Source of the DNA: CAVPDE01 sp963702565
GTDB lineage: Bacteria > Desulfobacterota > DSM-4660 > Desulfatiglandales > HGW-15
DNA length: 64,000 nt
Reading direction: 5' to 3'
NCBI GenBank assembly: GCA_963702565.1
Contig: CAVPDE010000016.1
Span: 248,001 to 312,000, forward strand
The translations under genes and the position numbers were made by a program. Of the stretch, positions 34,054 through 42,415 are shown in pieces. Under the pieces are notes generated by a model. The model did no database searches. It saw nothing but the letters and a program-made list of their open reading frames with translations, and was not told where the DNA came from. Position 1 is the first letter of the stretch, and every line of letters begins with the position of its first letter.

Positions 34054-34709
34054 GCTCTGTCCAGCGCCCTGAAACCATTCTGTGTGAACCCTAAATTGCT
34101 CCAGTCAAAAGCAAATGGATCACTACGTCCACATCATGAGAAAATACCCTTGCCATGCCATCGCCCCTGGACGCAACATCCCCTTCACCCCTCCGTATCC
34201 GCTCAATCGTTTTCCAAACCAGCTTTCGACACAGTATTCCAAAGACCAACCCCGTACCTTGAGACAAGCAAAACAGCTCTTACAAAACCCATATACTCCG
34301 TTCACACTCCGTGGTGCGCGAAGCGGCTGAGCTCTTCATCGCTTTATCCATCATCCCCTCACTCCACATTGCCCACCCTAGGCGCACAGCCCGCAACTCA
34401 TCACATGCCATCGCACTAACCGCCTGGGGGACGATGGATAAAACACTAATTAGTAGAAGTCATAGTTCCAGAAGAAGAACCAATGTCCAATCAGAATAAA
34501 AGGTGTGCATGAGGCTCGCACGGTAGGATCTCAGTTTTCACAAGTTGCTAATTTACAAATGGAGGTCCTCCATGCTGGCGACAGGTTTGAAAAAAGGTTT
34601 CCTATAAACAACCAATACCCCGACTGGGCCTCCCCGCTTCAGGTCAAAACTTCTGCACCAACCCTATTTCTCACGTCCCCATTTTTCCGTTGATGGCATG
34701 TCGCGATTT
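34054..34709. other. Non-coding stretch after the IS91 transposase
   Basis: About 650 bases. Short frames such as 34115-34330 have C- and P-rich composition, no ribosome site and no recognisable domain. The right end of the IS91-type element should lie here, but no terminal structure was certain. Confidence 0.4.
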
Positions 34710-35777
34710 TCACAACAGCCCCCGGTTTTTCGCCATAATCATCATCTGTTCCGCGCTGGTTGCAGGTGGCGTCATATGCTCTTTTACCGGCTTAGGGACT
34801 AAGCCCATTGCCTCTGCTGAACAGGTTATTACGCACAGACCGCATCCGATACACCTGTCTCTGTTAACCACTGCTATGTTATCCTGATCCATTTCAATGG
34901 CGTCCATCTGGCAGCGCTCCAGACAGGTCTCACAACCGGCGCACAGATCTCGATCTACCATGGCAAAGTAGTTCGAACACACCAATTCAGCTGGCCTGGG
35001 ATGCTCCTTGATGGAGATAAGCACGCCACAACAGTCTCCGCAGCAATTGCACATTCCTGCAGGATTCTGGGCAGTGCCAGGCTGAGTAACGAGACCGCTT
35101 TCCTGTGCCTCTTTTAAGATGGATATGGCTTCCTCAAGATCAACCTGGCGGCCCATTCCCCTATCCACATACAACTGCCCCATGGACCCGAACATGAAAC
35201 AGGCTTCTATCCTTTTATCACACCCGTTGCCCAGAACCTTCTTCCTCTTTCTGCATATGCATTCCGCCACAACAATATTATCCTTAGATTTGAGAATCTC
35301 AACCGCGTCATCGTACATGGCCACGTGATGTGTGACAGCAACCGACTTATGTACCGGTATGGTTCGAAGAAACATGCCGCCAATTTTATGGAAATTATGG
35401 GAGAATCCATCCTTGTGATACTGTTCCACCATCTCAGCGAGTTCCCGGTCCAGGCTTTTGAGCTGGAACTCAAAAAGCCCGTGGACAAAAGGGATGGCAG
35501 CATATTTCGATGAGTTTCCGCGCCTCAGCCTGAACAGTAGTCCCCTTTCCGTCATATCTTCAAGCCTGGCGGCAATCTCCTCAGCCGGTTTATCGGCCCT
35601 TTTGGCTATCTGTTCCGGTGTTTCGAGCCTTTGCGTCATCATCAAAAACAGCTCAGCATCATCTTTTCTGAAGAGTTTTTTGAGTATCTTCAATTCGATG
35701 CCTGACTCGGTGGCTGGAAAACCGAGTGAATACATGTCCAACTGTTTTCGAAGCTCTTGGTAGATGTCTTTTGCCAT
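34710..35777 (-). CDS. 4Fe-4S binding protein with N-terminal winged helix (paralogue 1)
   Basis: A 355-residue protein. Residues 1-100 look like a winged helix (MTQRLETPEQIAKRADKPAE, then LEDMTERGLLFRLRRG). A middle domain has unusual Cys clusters (VAECICRKRKKVLGNGCDKR, CFMFG, GMCNCCGDCCGVL). The C-terminal 70 residues are a two-cluster ferredoxin: DLCAGCETCLERCQMDAIEM and DRCIGCGLCVITCSAEAMGL. It is related to 53719-54810. Function is not established; electron transfer or a redox sensor is likely. ATG 35777 follows GGGAGGCAGGT, so the longer frame is rejected. Confidence 0.82.
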   Translation of the reverse strand: MAKDIYQELRKQLDMYSLGFPATESGIELKILKKLFRKDDAELFLMMTQRLETPEQIAKRADKPAEEIAARLEDMTERGLLFRLRRGNSSKYAAIPFVHGLFEFQLKSLDRELAEMVEQYHKDGFSHNFHKIGGMFLRTIPVHKSVAVTHHVAMYDDAVEILKSKDNIVVAECICRKRKKVLGNGCDKRIEACFMFGSMGQLYVDRGMGRQVDLEEAISILKEAQESGLVTQPGTAQNPAGMCNCCGDCCGVLISIKEHPRPAELVCSNYFAMVDRDLCAGCETCLERCQMDAIEMDQDNIAVVNRDRCIGCGLCVITCSAEAMGLVPKPVKEHMTPPATSAEQMMIMAKNRGLL

Positions 35778-35990
35778 ACCTGCCTCCCATAGGTGAGGGA
35801 ATGGTGAGATGAATGTGATAGAACCTGCTTGCGGTGGGAAGGAGTAGAGGGTATCCGCACCCTGAGTGTCAAATGACAAAACCGGTTTAGAGGTCGCGAG
35901 TGTTCGTCTTCCTACTTTATCATTTGGTGATGGGAGTATGACCGTTGCCCTTGGTGACCGTGTGGGGGTTTGCCTGCGCGAGGCGCCCGG

Positions 35991-36398
35991 TTACTTCACG
36001 TCGGGATCGGGGAGCATGAAGTCCCGCATGAGGTTCACGAGATCGTGCCACGAGGCAGTGAATGCACGAAGTGTGCGCACGGTCGCCCCATAACTGTCGA
36101 ACTCTTCCACCCTCATGCCGTCCAGCTCGTAGGCGCGCCGGAAGTCCGCGAATTCCTCGTAGAGGAAGTCGAAGTACTGTTTGGGTACCGGGTTCTGGAT
36201 CCGCTCGATGACCGGCACGTCGGACGCGTTGAACTGGAGCTGCCACTCGTAGGGGATGGTCATGCTGAGATCGCCGCCCCCGCAGATGACGGCGGCCGAT
36301 TTCCCGCTCAAATCAACGCGTTTGAGAATCGCGTTTGTTTTTGAGATGGCCTCACTTTCAGTGAGACGAAATATGGACGATCTGGGCTTGCCTGTCAA
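35991..36398 (-). CDS. Hypothetical protein downstream of the metallophosphoesterase
   Basis: About 135 residues with protein-like composition (SAAVICGGGDLSMTIPYEW, IQNPVPKQYFDFLYEEFADF, FTASWHDLVNLMRDFMLPDP). No family recognised. The frame is the same as that of the upstream metallophosphoesterase and is open all the way from that gene's TGA stop, yet contains no ATG or GTG near the beginning; TTG 36398 is the best start and has no clear ribosome site. It may be a broken, coupled or read-through unit. Confidence 0.5.
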   Translation of the reverse strand: MTGKPRSSIFRLTESEAISKTNAILKRVDLSGKSAAVICGGGDLSMTIPYEWQLQFNASDVPVIERIQNPVPKQYFDFLYEEFADFRRAYELDGMRVEEFDSYGATVRTLRAFTASWHDLVNLMRDFMLPDPDVK

Positions 36399-36464
36399 TG
36401 GGAAACGGGCCGTTGCACGGACGGCACCGGAGCGCCGCCCCTCTGGATGATGGTGCCGTTTCTT

Positions 36465-37607
36465 TCACATGGGGGCTCCCGGCACTAGGTCGATGACCGT
36501 CACCTCGGGCGGTGCAAGAAACCGGATGGGGGGGCCCCAGGTTCCCGAGCCTCTACTCACGTAGAGCGACGATCCCGAGGGCAGGTTATAGAGTCCGGCA
36601 AGTTGCGGGTGAACGAGACGGACGAGGAGGGTCCAGGGAAAAATCTGGCCCTTGTGGGCATGACCTGAAAGCTGCAAATCGAAAAGACCTACCGCGCTTT
36701 TTTCCACGTCAGGCCTGTGTTTCAGAAAGAGAGTGAACTTGTCTCTCTGAAGTCCGGAGAGGAGTTCTTTTTCCGGCACCTCCCCGGATCGGCCGTAACC
36801 TCTCACCACGGGGTCATCGACGCCTGCAATGTTGATCAACCCCGCCACGCTGGTCCCTTCTCCCCGGAGAACGCGGAAACCTGCCTCCTTCATGAATTCC
36901 AGGGACCGATCCAGACCTGCATAGAACTCATGATTCCCCGTAATAGCGTATTTCCCCAGGGGAGCCTTTATCTCTCTGAGCAGACTTCCCACCCCGTTAA
37001 GGCTGTCCGTCTGCCCGTCCACCAGGTCGCCGGTGGAAACGAAAAGGTCCGGGGAGGCTGCTTTTACCTTTTCGAGAATCTTTTCCAATCTTCCCTCCCG
37101 AATCAATAGGCCCAAGTGCACATCCGAGATCTGAGCGATTCGAATCGGTCTGGTGATTTTTGGAGACTTGAGCACAAGAAACTCCGTCCGGATGTTCATG
37201 GCCTCGAAGAGTCCGTACCCTGCCGCGAGCATGGAGGCAAAGAGAGGGAGGAAGAACGCTTGACGGGCTGAAAGCTTGAGGGCCTCCAGGCTTGCCTTCA
37301 GCAAGCCTTCGGCTGCATAAACCAGGAAGCGCCACACGTCGAGCGTGAAAGAGGCCGCAAAGAACAGGAACAGGAATCCCATCCACGTGTATCCTATATA
37401 GGCGAAAACCTTCGCCACCCTTTCAAAGTCCGCCGATTCCACAACCCTCACGATGATCGGGGTCAGAATCATGAGAACCATGAAGACCGCAATAAGAGCA
37501 GTGGCGATTCCGCTCAGGGCCGCGGCTCTCCGCAGCTTGAGAAAAGCATAAACGTGCATGCTCGCATAAAGCGAAGTGAACGTAATGATGAAGAGAAAGA
37601 ATCTCAC
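36465..37607 (-). CDS. Membrane-anchored metallophosphoesterase (YaeI-like)
   Basis: A 380-residue protein. The N-terminal 145 residues contain four or so membrane helices; the rest is a calcineurin-like phosphoesterase with all metal motifs: AQISDVHLGL, VSTGDLVDG, ITGNHEFYAG and LSGHAHKGQIFP. The C-terminal NLPSGSSLYVSRGSGTWGPP is characteristic of the YaeI/YkuE group, which acts on membrane lipids or other phosphoesters. It seems to start at GTG 37607. It is the first of a reverse-strand pair with the hypothetical gene at 35991. Confidence 0.9.
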   Translation of the reverse strand: MRFFLFIITFTSLYASMHVYAFLKLRRAAALSGIATALIAVFMVLMILTPIIVRVVESADFERVAKVFAYIGYTWMGFLFLFFAASFTLDVWRFLVYAAEGLLKASLEALKLSARQAFFLPLFASMLAAGYGLFEAMNIRTEFLVLKSPKITRPIRIAQISDVHLGLLIREGRLEKILEKVKAASPDLFVSTGDLVDGQTDSLNGVGSLLREIKAPLGKYAITGNHEFYAGLDRSLEFMKEAGFRVLRGEGTSVAGLINIAGVDDPVVRGYGRSGEVPEKELLSGLQRDKFTLFLKHRPDVEKSAVGLFDLQLSGHAHKGQIFPWTLLVRLVHPQLAGLYNLPSGSSLYVSRGSGTWGPPIRFLAPPEVTVIDLVPGAPM

Positions 37608-37675
37608 CGAGGCCCAACCCCTTTAGTCGCGATTTTCACAAATGAGCTTCTTCGCACCGAGCTCCCTGCGTAGGT

Positions 37676-38347
37676 TCACATATTAATCTTTTTTTTCGAA
37701 AATGCTACAGGGCGAGGAGTAAAGAGCCCTGCTTCATCGGCTCCGAGCAAGCCGGCCTTGCGCGAGCGCTCGTCCGCAAGGGACAGTTGCCGCACCGCCT
37801 TGTCCGTAATGATGGAAACTCTACGTTTTTTGTCGAGCGCTTCTGCAATGAGATCCATAGGCCCATCCTGTATAGTCCATCCCAGCGCGTCAAAGCGCGT
37901 CAGGTCAAGCGGCAGGGTGTACGCCCGGAGAGTCTTTTCGCCCGCCACATTGAAGAACTGTTCAAAATAGGAAAGGACGAGTTCCCTCAGGCTCCGGAAC
38001 ACGGGCTCCCGAAACCTCAGGCCCACGAAATTGGACTTGGCTACCGCTCCCCACAGGCCGTCGCGCTTGTAAAGAGCGATCAGGTGGTCGTCATCCCTTT
38101 CATTAGGAACGAGTTCCAGGACCAGAGGAGGGAAACCAAGCTTCCGCATTGCCGCCGCTGCGAAAACCGCGCCGTCAAAGCAGTGAGCCCTGCGCTCCCG
38201 AAGAACGCGGAGCGGGCACCGATAGATGCCCTCGGTCGAGTAGCTTGTTTGATCAAGGAACTCCTGTATCTTGGCTGGACTCGTCAGCCTCGCCATGAGC
38301 TTTTGCTCGGATCTCTCCAGCATTCCCTCAAAAGGATCAGCCCTCAT
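37676..38347 (-). CDS. Transglutaminase-like domain protein
   Basis: A 223-residue protein with a possible papain-like triad: Cys in ERRAHCFDGAVFAAAAMRKL and His in DDDHLIALYKRDGLWGAVAK, a layout seen in small transglutaminase-like proteins that process or bind peptides. The start ATG overlaps the stop of the acyl-CoA synthetase gene in ATGA, so the two are translated together. The frame runs 12 codons further up but ATG 38347 is preferred. The reaction is unknown. Confidence 0.65.
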   Translation of the reverse strand: MRADPFEGMLERSEQKLMARLTSPAKIQEFLDQTSYSTEGIYRCPLRVLRERRAHCFDGAVFAAAAMRKLGFPPLVLELVPNERDDDHLIALYKRDGLWGAVAKSNFVGLRFREPVFRSLRELVLSYFEQFFNVAGEKTLRAYTLPLDLTRFDALGWTIQDGPMDLIAEALDKKRRVSIITDKAVRQLSLADERSRKAGLLGADEAGLFTPRPVAFSKKKINM

Positions 38348-39750
38348 GCCCTTGGCCCCCCTCTCTCCATGGCTTCCCGGCACTGCGCGGCGTAGCTCAG
38401 CGCTTCCAGGGCCTCTTCGGCGAACCAGAAGGTGGGAATACCCTTTGGTTCGAGAAAGGCTTTGGCCGCTTCGATGTGTTTCTTCTGTCCGCTGCAGCTC
38501 ACGTAGATCGGCTTATCCGGAAAGCGTCGTGCCAGGTCCACGATGAAATCCAAAGGAGGCGCTCCGGTTTCATCCGTCATCAGCAGGACGGAGACCACGG
38601 CATCCACGTTCGGATCCATCAACACCGCCTCCATGCCTTCGCGATAGGCCGTTTCCGCGCCGTGGATGGTCGCACTGGGCCAGATGTCCACAGGGTTCCT
38701 CATGCGAACGAAGTTTGGGCTGATGGACTGAAGGCGTTCCCTCGACTCCTTCTCCAGTTCAGGAACAGACAGCCCGAAATCCCGCTCACAGCAGTCGGCC
38801 AGGCAAACCAGCATAGCCCCTGAAGGAGCGAGCACGGCAATGCGCCTGCCTTTGGGGAGTGGCATGAGGGCAAGACCTTTAGCGGTCAGTACCAGGTCCG
38901 AGTATTTCGACATCCGCACCACCCCGGCCTGGCGCAGGGCCCCGCTCACAAGCCGGTCGTCGGCGGCCATGGCTGCCGTGTGAGTGACGGCGGCCTGGGC
39001 CCCCTTTTCCGTGCTTCCTCCTTTGAGCAGCAGAACCGGCTTATGGGGCGTCACTTCCCTTGCCACTTCCAGGAAACGCCTAGGCCGCTTGAAGCTTTCC
39101 AGATAGACGATGATCGCTTTGGTCTCCGGGTCCTCGCCCAGGTACTCGAGGGCATCACTCTCATCCACATCCACTTTGTTTCCCAGCCCGACCACGCGCG
39201 CCACGCCGTAGTTTTCCGCTGACATGATGAAGCGCATGCTGTGGGTTGCGAAGTTCCCGGTTTGAGCGATGTAAGAAATGCTCCCGCGGGGGACCTTCCC
39301 CAGGGGGAAAAAACTGGCGGCGAGGTTTTGAGGCATGGAGAGAAGCCCTGAGGTGTTGGGTCCCAGAACGCGCATTCCCGTCTCCTCAATGACCTTGAGG
39401 ATCTCCCCCTGCAGCTCCTCTCCCTGGTCGTCCACTTCGGCAAAGCCCCCTGCCACCAGGACCGCTGCCCGGATTCCCCTCTGGCCACACTCTTTTAAAG
39501 CCTGGAGAGTGGCCGAGGCAGGAAGCACGAGCACACCGAGGTCAATGCCCGATGGGAGGTCCAGGGCGGATTTGAGGACCTTGAGGCCGAGGATCTCTCC
39601 TCCCCTGGGGTTTACGAGATAGAGGCTCCCCCGGTATCCATTGCTCTGGATATTCCGGATAATGTCATTCCCGCCTTTGCCGGGAGTAGCCGAAGCCCCG
39701 ATGACCGCAACGCTCCTTGCTTCAAGAAACCTTTTCAGCACCGCTTCCAA
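38344..39750 (-). CDS. Acyl-CoA synthetase (NDP-forming) alpha-type protein
   Basis: A 468-residue protein of the acetate-CoA ligase (ADP-forming)/succinyl-CoA ligase class. It has a CoA-binding Rossmann domain (RSVAVIGASATPGKGGN), a ligase domain with GPNTSGLLSMP and YIAQTGNFATHSMRFI, and the phospho-His region TEKGAQAAVTHTAAMA near residue 255. Only the alpha (CoA-binding plus ligase) part is present; the ATP-grasp beta part is neither fused nor adjacent. Such enzymes make ATP from acyl-CoA in anaerobes. TTG 39750 seems to be the start, preceded by AAAGGGGGG. Confidence 0.87.
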   Translation of the reverse strand: MEAVLKRFLEARSVAVIGASATPGKGGNDIIRNIQSNGYRGSLYLVNPRGGEILGLKVLKSALDLPSGIDLGVLVLPASATLQALKECGQRGIRAAVLVAGGFAEVDDQGEELQGEILKVIEETGMRVLGPNTSGLLSMPQNLAASFFPLGKVPRGSISYIAQTGNFATHSMRFIMSAENYGVARVVGLGNKVDVDESDALEYLGEDPETKAIIVYLESFKRPRRFLEVAREVTPHKPVLLLKGGSTEKGAQAAVTHTAAMAADDRLVSGALRQAGVVRMSKYSDLVLTAKGLALMPLPKGRRIAVLAPSGAMLVCLADCCERDFGLSVPELEKESRERLQSISPNFVRMRNPVDIWPSATIHGAETAYREGMEAVLMDPNVDAVVSVLLMTDETGAPPLDFIVDLARRFPDKPIYVSCSGQKKHIEAAKAFLEPKGIPTFWFAEEALEALSYAAQCREAMERGGPRA

Positions 39751-39905
39751 AGCGCCCCCCTTTTCTCTGCACGGATTTTCATATACCTGTGAGCCATCAG
39801 GCTCGTCAAAGAAATTCTGCTTTGCTGATTTTCTACGAATCGTGCTTACAGTTATGACAACTTCTTCTCCCTCAGGATGGAGAAAGGCAGAAGGAGGTGA
39901 TGGTC

Positions 39906-40526
39906 ATGCTAAAATTATCACTTTTGACTTTGGGGATGATAGTTACGATTGCAACAAGCGCTTCAGGCGATTCAACAAAGGGGAATGTTTCCGAACAGAG
40001 ATTCGAGAAAGCAACTTTCGCGGGTGGCTGTTTCTGGTGCATGGAGCCGCCTTTTGACAAACTGGACGGCGTGATATCCACCACCTCCGGGTACACGGGG
40101 GGGACGGAAAAGGACCCGACCTACGAGCAAGTGTCCGCAGGAAAAACAGGGCATCTGGAGGCCATTGAGGTGACCTACGATCCTGCAAAAGTCTCTTACG
40201 CTCAACTGCTCGACGTTTTCTGGAAGAACGTGGATCCGACCCAGCACAATGGACAGTTCGTGGACATCGGATCCCAGTACCGAACTGCGATCTTCTACCA
40301 CAACGAGGAACAAAGGCGACAGGCGCTGGAGTCCAGAAACCGCTTGCAGGAATCCCGGAAGTTTGGAAAACCGATTGTCACGGAAATCCGTCCGGCCATG
40401 ACATTCTACAGCGCAGAGGATTATCACCAGGACTACTACATCAAGAACCCGATTCGATACAAGTATTACCGCTGGGGTTCGGGGAGAGACCGGTTCCTTG
40501 AAGAAACCTGGGGCAAAAAGGATTAG
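39906..40526 (+). CDS. msrA: Exported peptide-methionine (S)-S-oxide reductase
   Basis: A 206-residue MsrA with the active site FAGGCFWCMEPPF, followed by VISTTSGYTGGTEKDPTYEQ and HNGQFVDIGSQYRTAIFY, all standard. Residues 1-23 form a signal peptide (LLTLGMIVTIATSASG), so it repairs oxidised methionines in periplasmic proteins. GGAGG (39893-39897) fits ATG 39906 better than the closer ATG at 39900 or GTG at 39897. It probably forms a unit with the macro-like gene 3 bases downstream. Confidence 0.93.
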   Translation: MLKLSLLTLGMIVTIATSASGDSTKGNVSEQRFEKATFAGGCFWCMEPPFDKLDGVISTTSGYTGGTEKDPTYEQVSAGKTGHLEAIEVTYDPAKVSYAQLLDVFWKNVDPTQHNGQFVDIGSQYRTAIFYHNEEQRRQALESRNRLQESRKFGKPIVTEIRPAMTFYSAEDYHQDYYIKNPIRYKYYRWGSGRDRFLEETWGKKD

Positions 40527-40529
40527 CCG

Positions 40530-41102
40530 ATGCCAGGGCAGAGAGACGGAGCAAAGCAGTCCCCTTTAAGGTTTATCAAGGGAGGTTTGACCTCTGAGAT
40601 TGTGTGGAAGGGAATCCGGATTGTGGCTGCGCCCAAAGAGGCCAAGCCCTTTGTGCCCGAGGCCTTCGCCTTTGAAGAGGACACATTCCTTGTCATGAGT
40701 GCCGACCCGACGGTGCGGGATCCAAAGAGACCCTTGATCCGGATCATGTCGGACCTTATCGAAGCACAACCTCGGTTACCGGGCACGGTTCTTGTTCAGG
40801 GCACTTCCCCTGTGAGACTTCTTGCGATCATCCATGACTTCAACGAAGATCCATCGTGGAAGGAAGATTGGATCAAAGAGGCCTCCGTGGGGATTTTCGA
40901 GGCAGCCGCAAGACTGGACCTCAGGTCTGTCGCGCTTCCTTTGCTCGGCACTGTTCACGGATCCCTGGACCGGCAAAGAGCCATGCAGTTCCTCGCACAG
41001 GGTGTTCGCAGCAGGCCCTTGCATGAATTGCTTTCTCTTTGGCTCATTGTTCCTGCCGGGAAGGCCCGCACCGATCTGGATCTGCTGAAGTCTTATCTCT
41101 AG
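40530..41102 (+). CDS. Macro-domain-like hypothetical protein
   Basis: A 190-residue protein with no certain family. LLAIIHDFNEDPSWKEDWIK followed by FEAAARLDLRSVALPLLGTV and HGSL resembles the second half of a macro (ADP-ribose-binding) domain, where ALPLLGTGxxG forms the phosphate loop; here GTVHGS replaces GTGxxG. The first half is unlike the classic domain. It begins 3 bases after the msrA stop. If it is a macro fold it could bind or hydrolyse ADP-ribose derivatives. Confidence 0.55.
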   Translation: MPGQRDGAKQSPLRFIKGGLTSEIVWKGIRIVAAPKEAKPFVPEAFAFEEDTFLVMSADPTVRDPKRPLIRIMSDLIEAQPRLPGTVLVQGTSPVRLLAIIHDFNEDPSWKEDWIKEASVGIFEAAARLDLRSVALPLLGTVHGSLDRQRAMQFLAQGVRSRPLHELLSLWLIVPAGKARTDLDLLKSYL

Positions 41103-41137
41103 GGCCGGAAGCGCCCTCTCCTCTGCCGAGGAATCCA

Positions 41138-41165
41138 TGGACATTTTCAAAAGGTTTTATATAAT
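41138..41165 (+). promoter_or_regulatory. Candidate promoter of the TetR gene
   Basis: TGGACA (41138-41143), a 16-base spacer and TATAAT (41160-41165), about 80 bases before the TetR start. A short hairpin GCAGGTTTTCCTGC follows at about 41172-41185. Confidence 0.5.
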
Positions 41166-41245
41166 AGCCGGCAGGTTTTCCTGCGGACTGGGACTGACTA
41201 CGGGCTGGCGTTGAAACAGGACGTGATTTCGGCAAGGAGGAGACT

Positions 41246-41845
41246 TTGGCACAAGGACACAAGAGCACCAGCGTAAGAAAGAAACAGATCATGGACGCGG
41301 CAAGGAAACTGATCATGCGGGCCGGCAGCGAGCACGTGACCGTGAGGAACATGGCCAGGGAGGTCGGGATTTCAGAAGCCGCGATCTATCGCCACTTCAG
41401 GAGCAAAACGGAGATTTTATCTTTTCTGGCGGACAGTGTTGCGGACGGGTTGCTCCACGACATCGACATGGCTGGAAGCGTGGGCTTCACTTCCGTGGAC
41501 ATCATCGATGAAATCCTGAAAACGCACCTTTCCAGGATCGAGCAAAGACGAGGGCTCTCCTTCCTGGTGCTGGCGGAGATCATCAGTTTCGGGGACAAAT
41601 CCCTGAACAGGAAAGTCTCAGACAACATCCAGATCTATGTTGACCGGCTGAGGCTGCTCCTCACCGACGGAGTTCGGGCCGGTCTCGTCAGGGAAGACAT
41701 CGATCTCGAAGCCGCCTCACTGCTTCTTTTCGGAATGATCCAGGGTCTTGTCAATATCTGGGCTCTGAGCGGCTACAAGTTCGATCTAACCGAAAAATAT
41801 TCCGGTTTGTGGAAAGTATACAGGGAATCGATTACCCTGCGCTGA
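41246..41845 (+). CDS. TetR/AcrR family transcriptional regulator
   Basis: A 199-residue regulator. The N-terminal helix-turn-helix reads RKKQIMDAARKLIMRAGSEH then TVRNMAREVGISEAAIYRHF, the TetR signature. The C-terminal ligand domain is helical and carries no recognisable ligand motif. The start is TTG 41246 with AAGGAGGAG 5 bases upstream. It converges with a 44-residue membrane protein whose promoter has an operator-like palindrome, a possible target. Confidence 0.9.
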   Translation: MAQGHKSTSVRKKQIMDAARKLIMRAGSEHVTVRNMAREVGISEAAIYRHFRSKTEILSFLADSVADGLLHDIDMAGSVGFTSVDIIDEILKTHLSRIEQRRGLSFLVLAEIISFGDKSLNRKVSDNIQIYVDRLRLLLTDGVRAGLVREDIDLEAASLLLFGMIQGLVNIWALSGYKFDLTEKYSGLWKVYRESITLR

Positions 41846-41869
41846 AATTTGCAGTCGGGTTGCCTTTTC

Positions 41870-42004
41870 CTAGCCTCCGAACTTCCTGTACGCCGCCATG
41901 ATCACCGTAAAGAGGATGAGCAGGCCAAAAGCTCCCACGAAGAACCAACGCACATAATTCCCGAGTTTTCCCTTGCCCTCTGTGTTTTCATTCTTGGCTT
42001 CCAT
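41870..42004 (-). CDS. 44-residue single-pass membrane protein
   Basis: MEAKNENTEGKGKLGNYVRW followed by one membrane helix (FFVGAFGLLILFTVIMAA) and YRKFGG. ACAAAGGAGAGAGGAA precedes the ATG, a strong ribosome site. A near-perfect sigma-70 promoter and a palindrome lie 80-150 bases upstream. The composition (acidic-basic head, one helix, short basic tail) suits a small regulatory membrane protein. No family recognised; the tail-to-tail neighbour is a TetR gene. Confidence 0.7.
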   Translation of the reverse strand: MEAKNENTEGKGKLGNYVRWFFVGAFGLLILFTVIMAAYRKFGG

Positions 42005-42089
42005 TTCCTCTCTCCTTTGTAGGTGATTTTCGTCTTACCGAAAGCCTCTCGACGGATTTTCTTACCCTTTCCTTGGCGCCGCTTCAAAG

Positions 42090-42120
42090 GTTAACGATTA
42101 CTTAGTTCGCAATCGTTAAC
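42090..42120. promoter_or_regulatory. Operator-like palindrome GTTAACGATT-N11-AATCGTTAAC
   Basis: Perfect 10-bp arms (42090-42099 and 42111-42120) separated by 11 bases, placed just downstream of the -10 box (reverse-strand promoter), where a repressor would block initiation. TetR-type regulators often bind sites of this general kind. Confidence 0.65.
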
Positions 42121-42124
42121 TGTC

Positions 42125-42152
42125 ATTATACTCCAGGATTCTCCTTTGTCAA
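42125..42152 (-). promoter_or_regulatory. Consensus sigma-70 promoter of the 44-aa gene
   Basis: Read on the reverse strand: TTGACA (42147-42152), 16-base spacer, TATAAT (42125-42130). Both hexamers are perfect. Transcription would begin in the operator-like palindrome and leave a leader of about 110 bases. Confidence 0.75.
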
Positions 42153-42290
42153 TAGGTTTTTATGTTATATTTACGTTCTATATCAACTAGTTATACATTT
42201 TGTGAGAGTGATTACTCACATACCAAACTGGGGCTTTCGATCCGCGATACCGTCTATGAATGGACGGCGGCAATGCCATGGATGCGTGCC

Positions 42291-42319
42291 TTGACAGTGG
42301 GGGGCGCCAACTCTATACT
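42291..42319 (+). promoter_or_regulatory. Candidate promoter of the DUF748 gene
   Basis: TTGACA (42291-42296), 17-base spacer, TATACT (42314-42319), about 95 bases before the DUF748 start. Confidence 0.6.
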
Positions 42320-42415
42320 CTCGAAACATCAGGCGGTTTTGAGAAATGAATTGATGCGGGACTCACCTGTCGGTCCAAAGAGACACACCTTTTGCGGATG
42401 GAGAGAGGGGAATGG

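Noticed and set aside
34115..34330. Forward frame after IS91
   Set aside because: Composition is unlike a protein and the start lacks a ribosome site.
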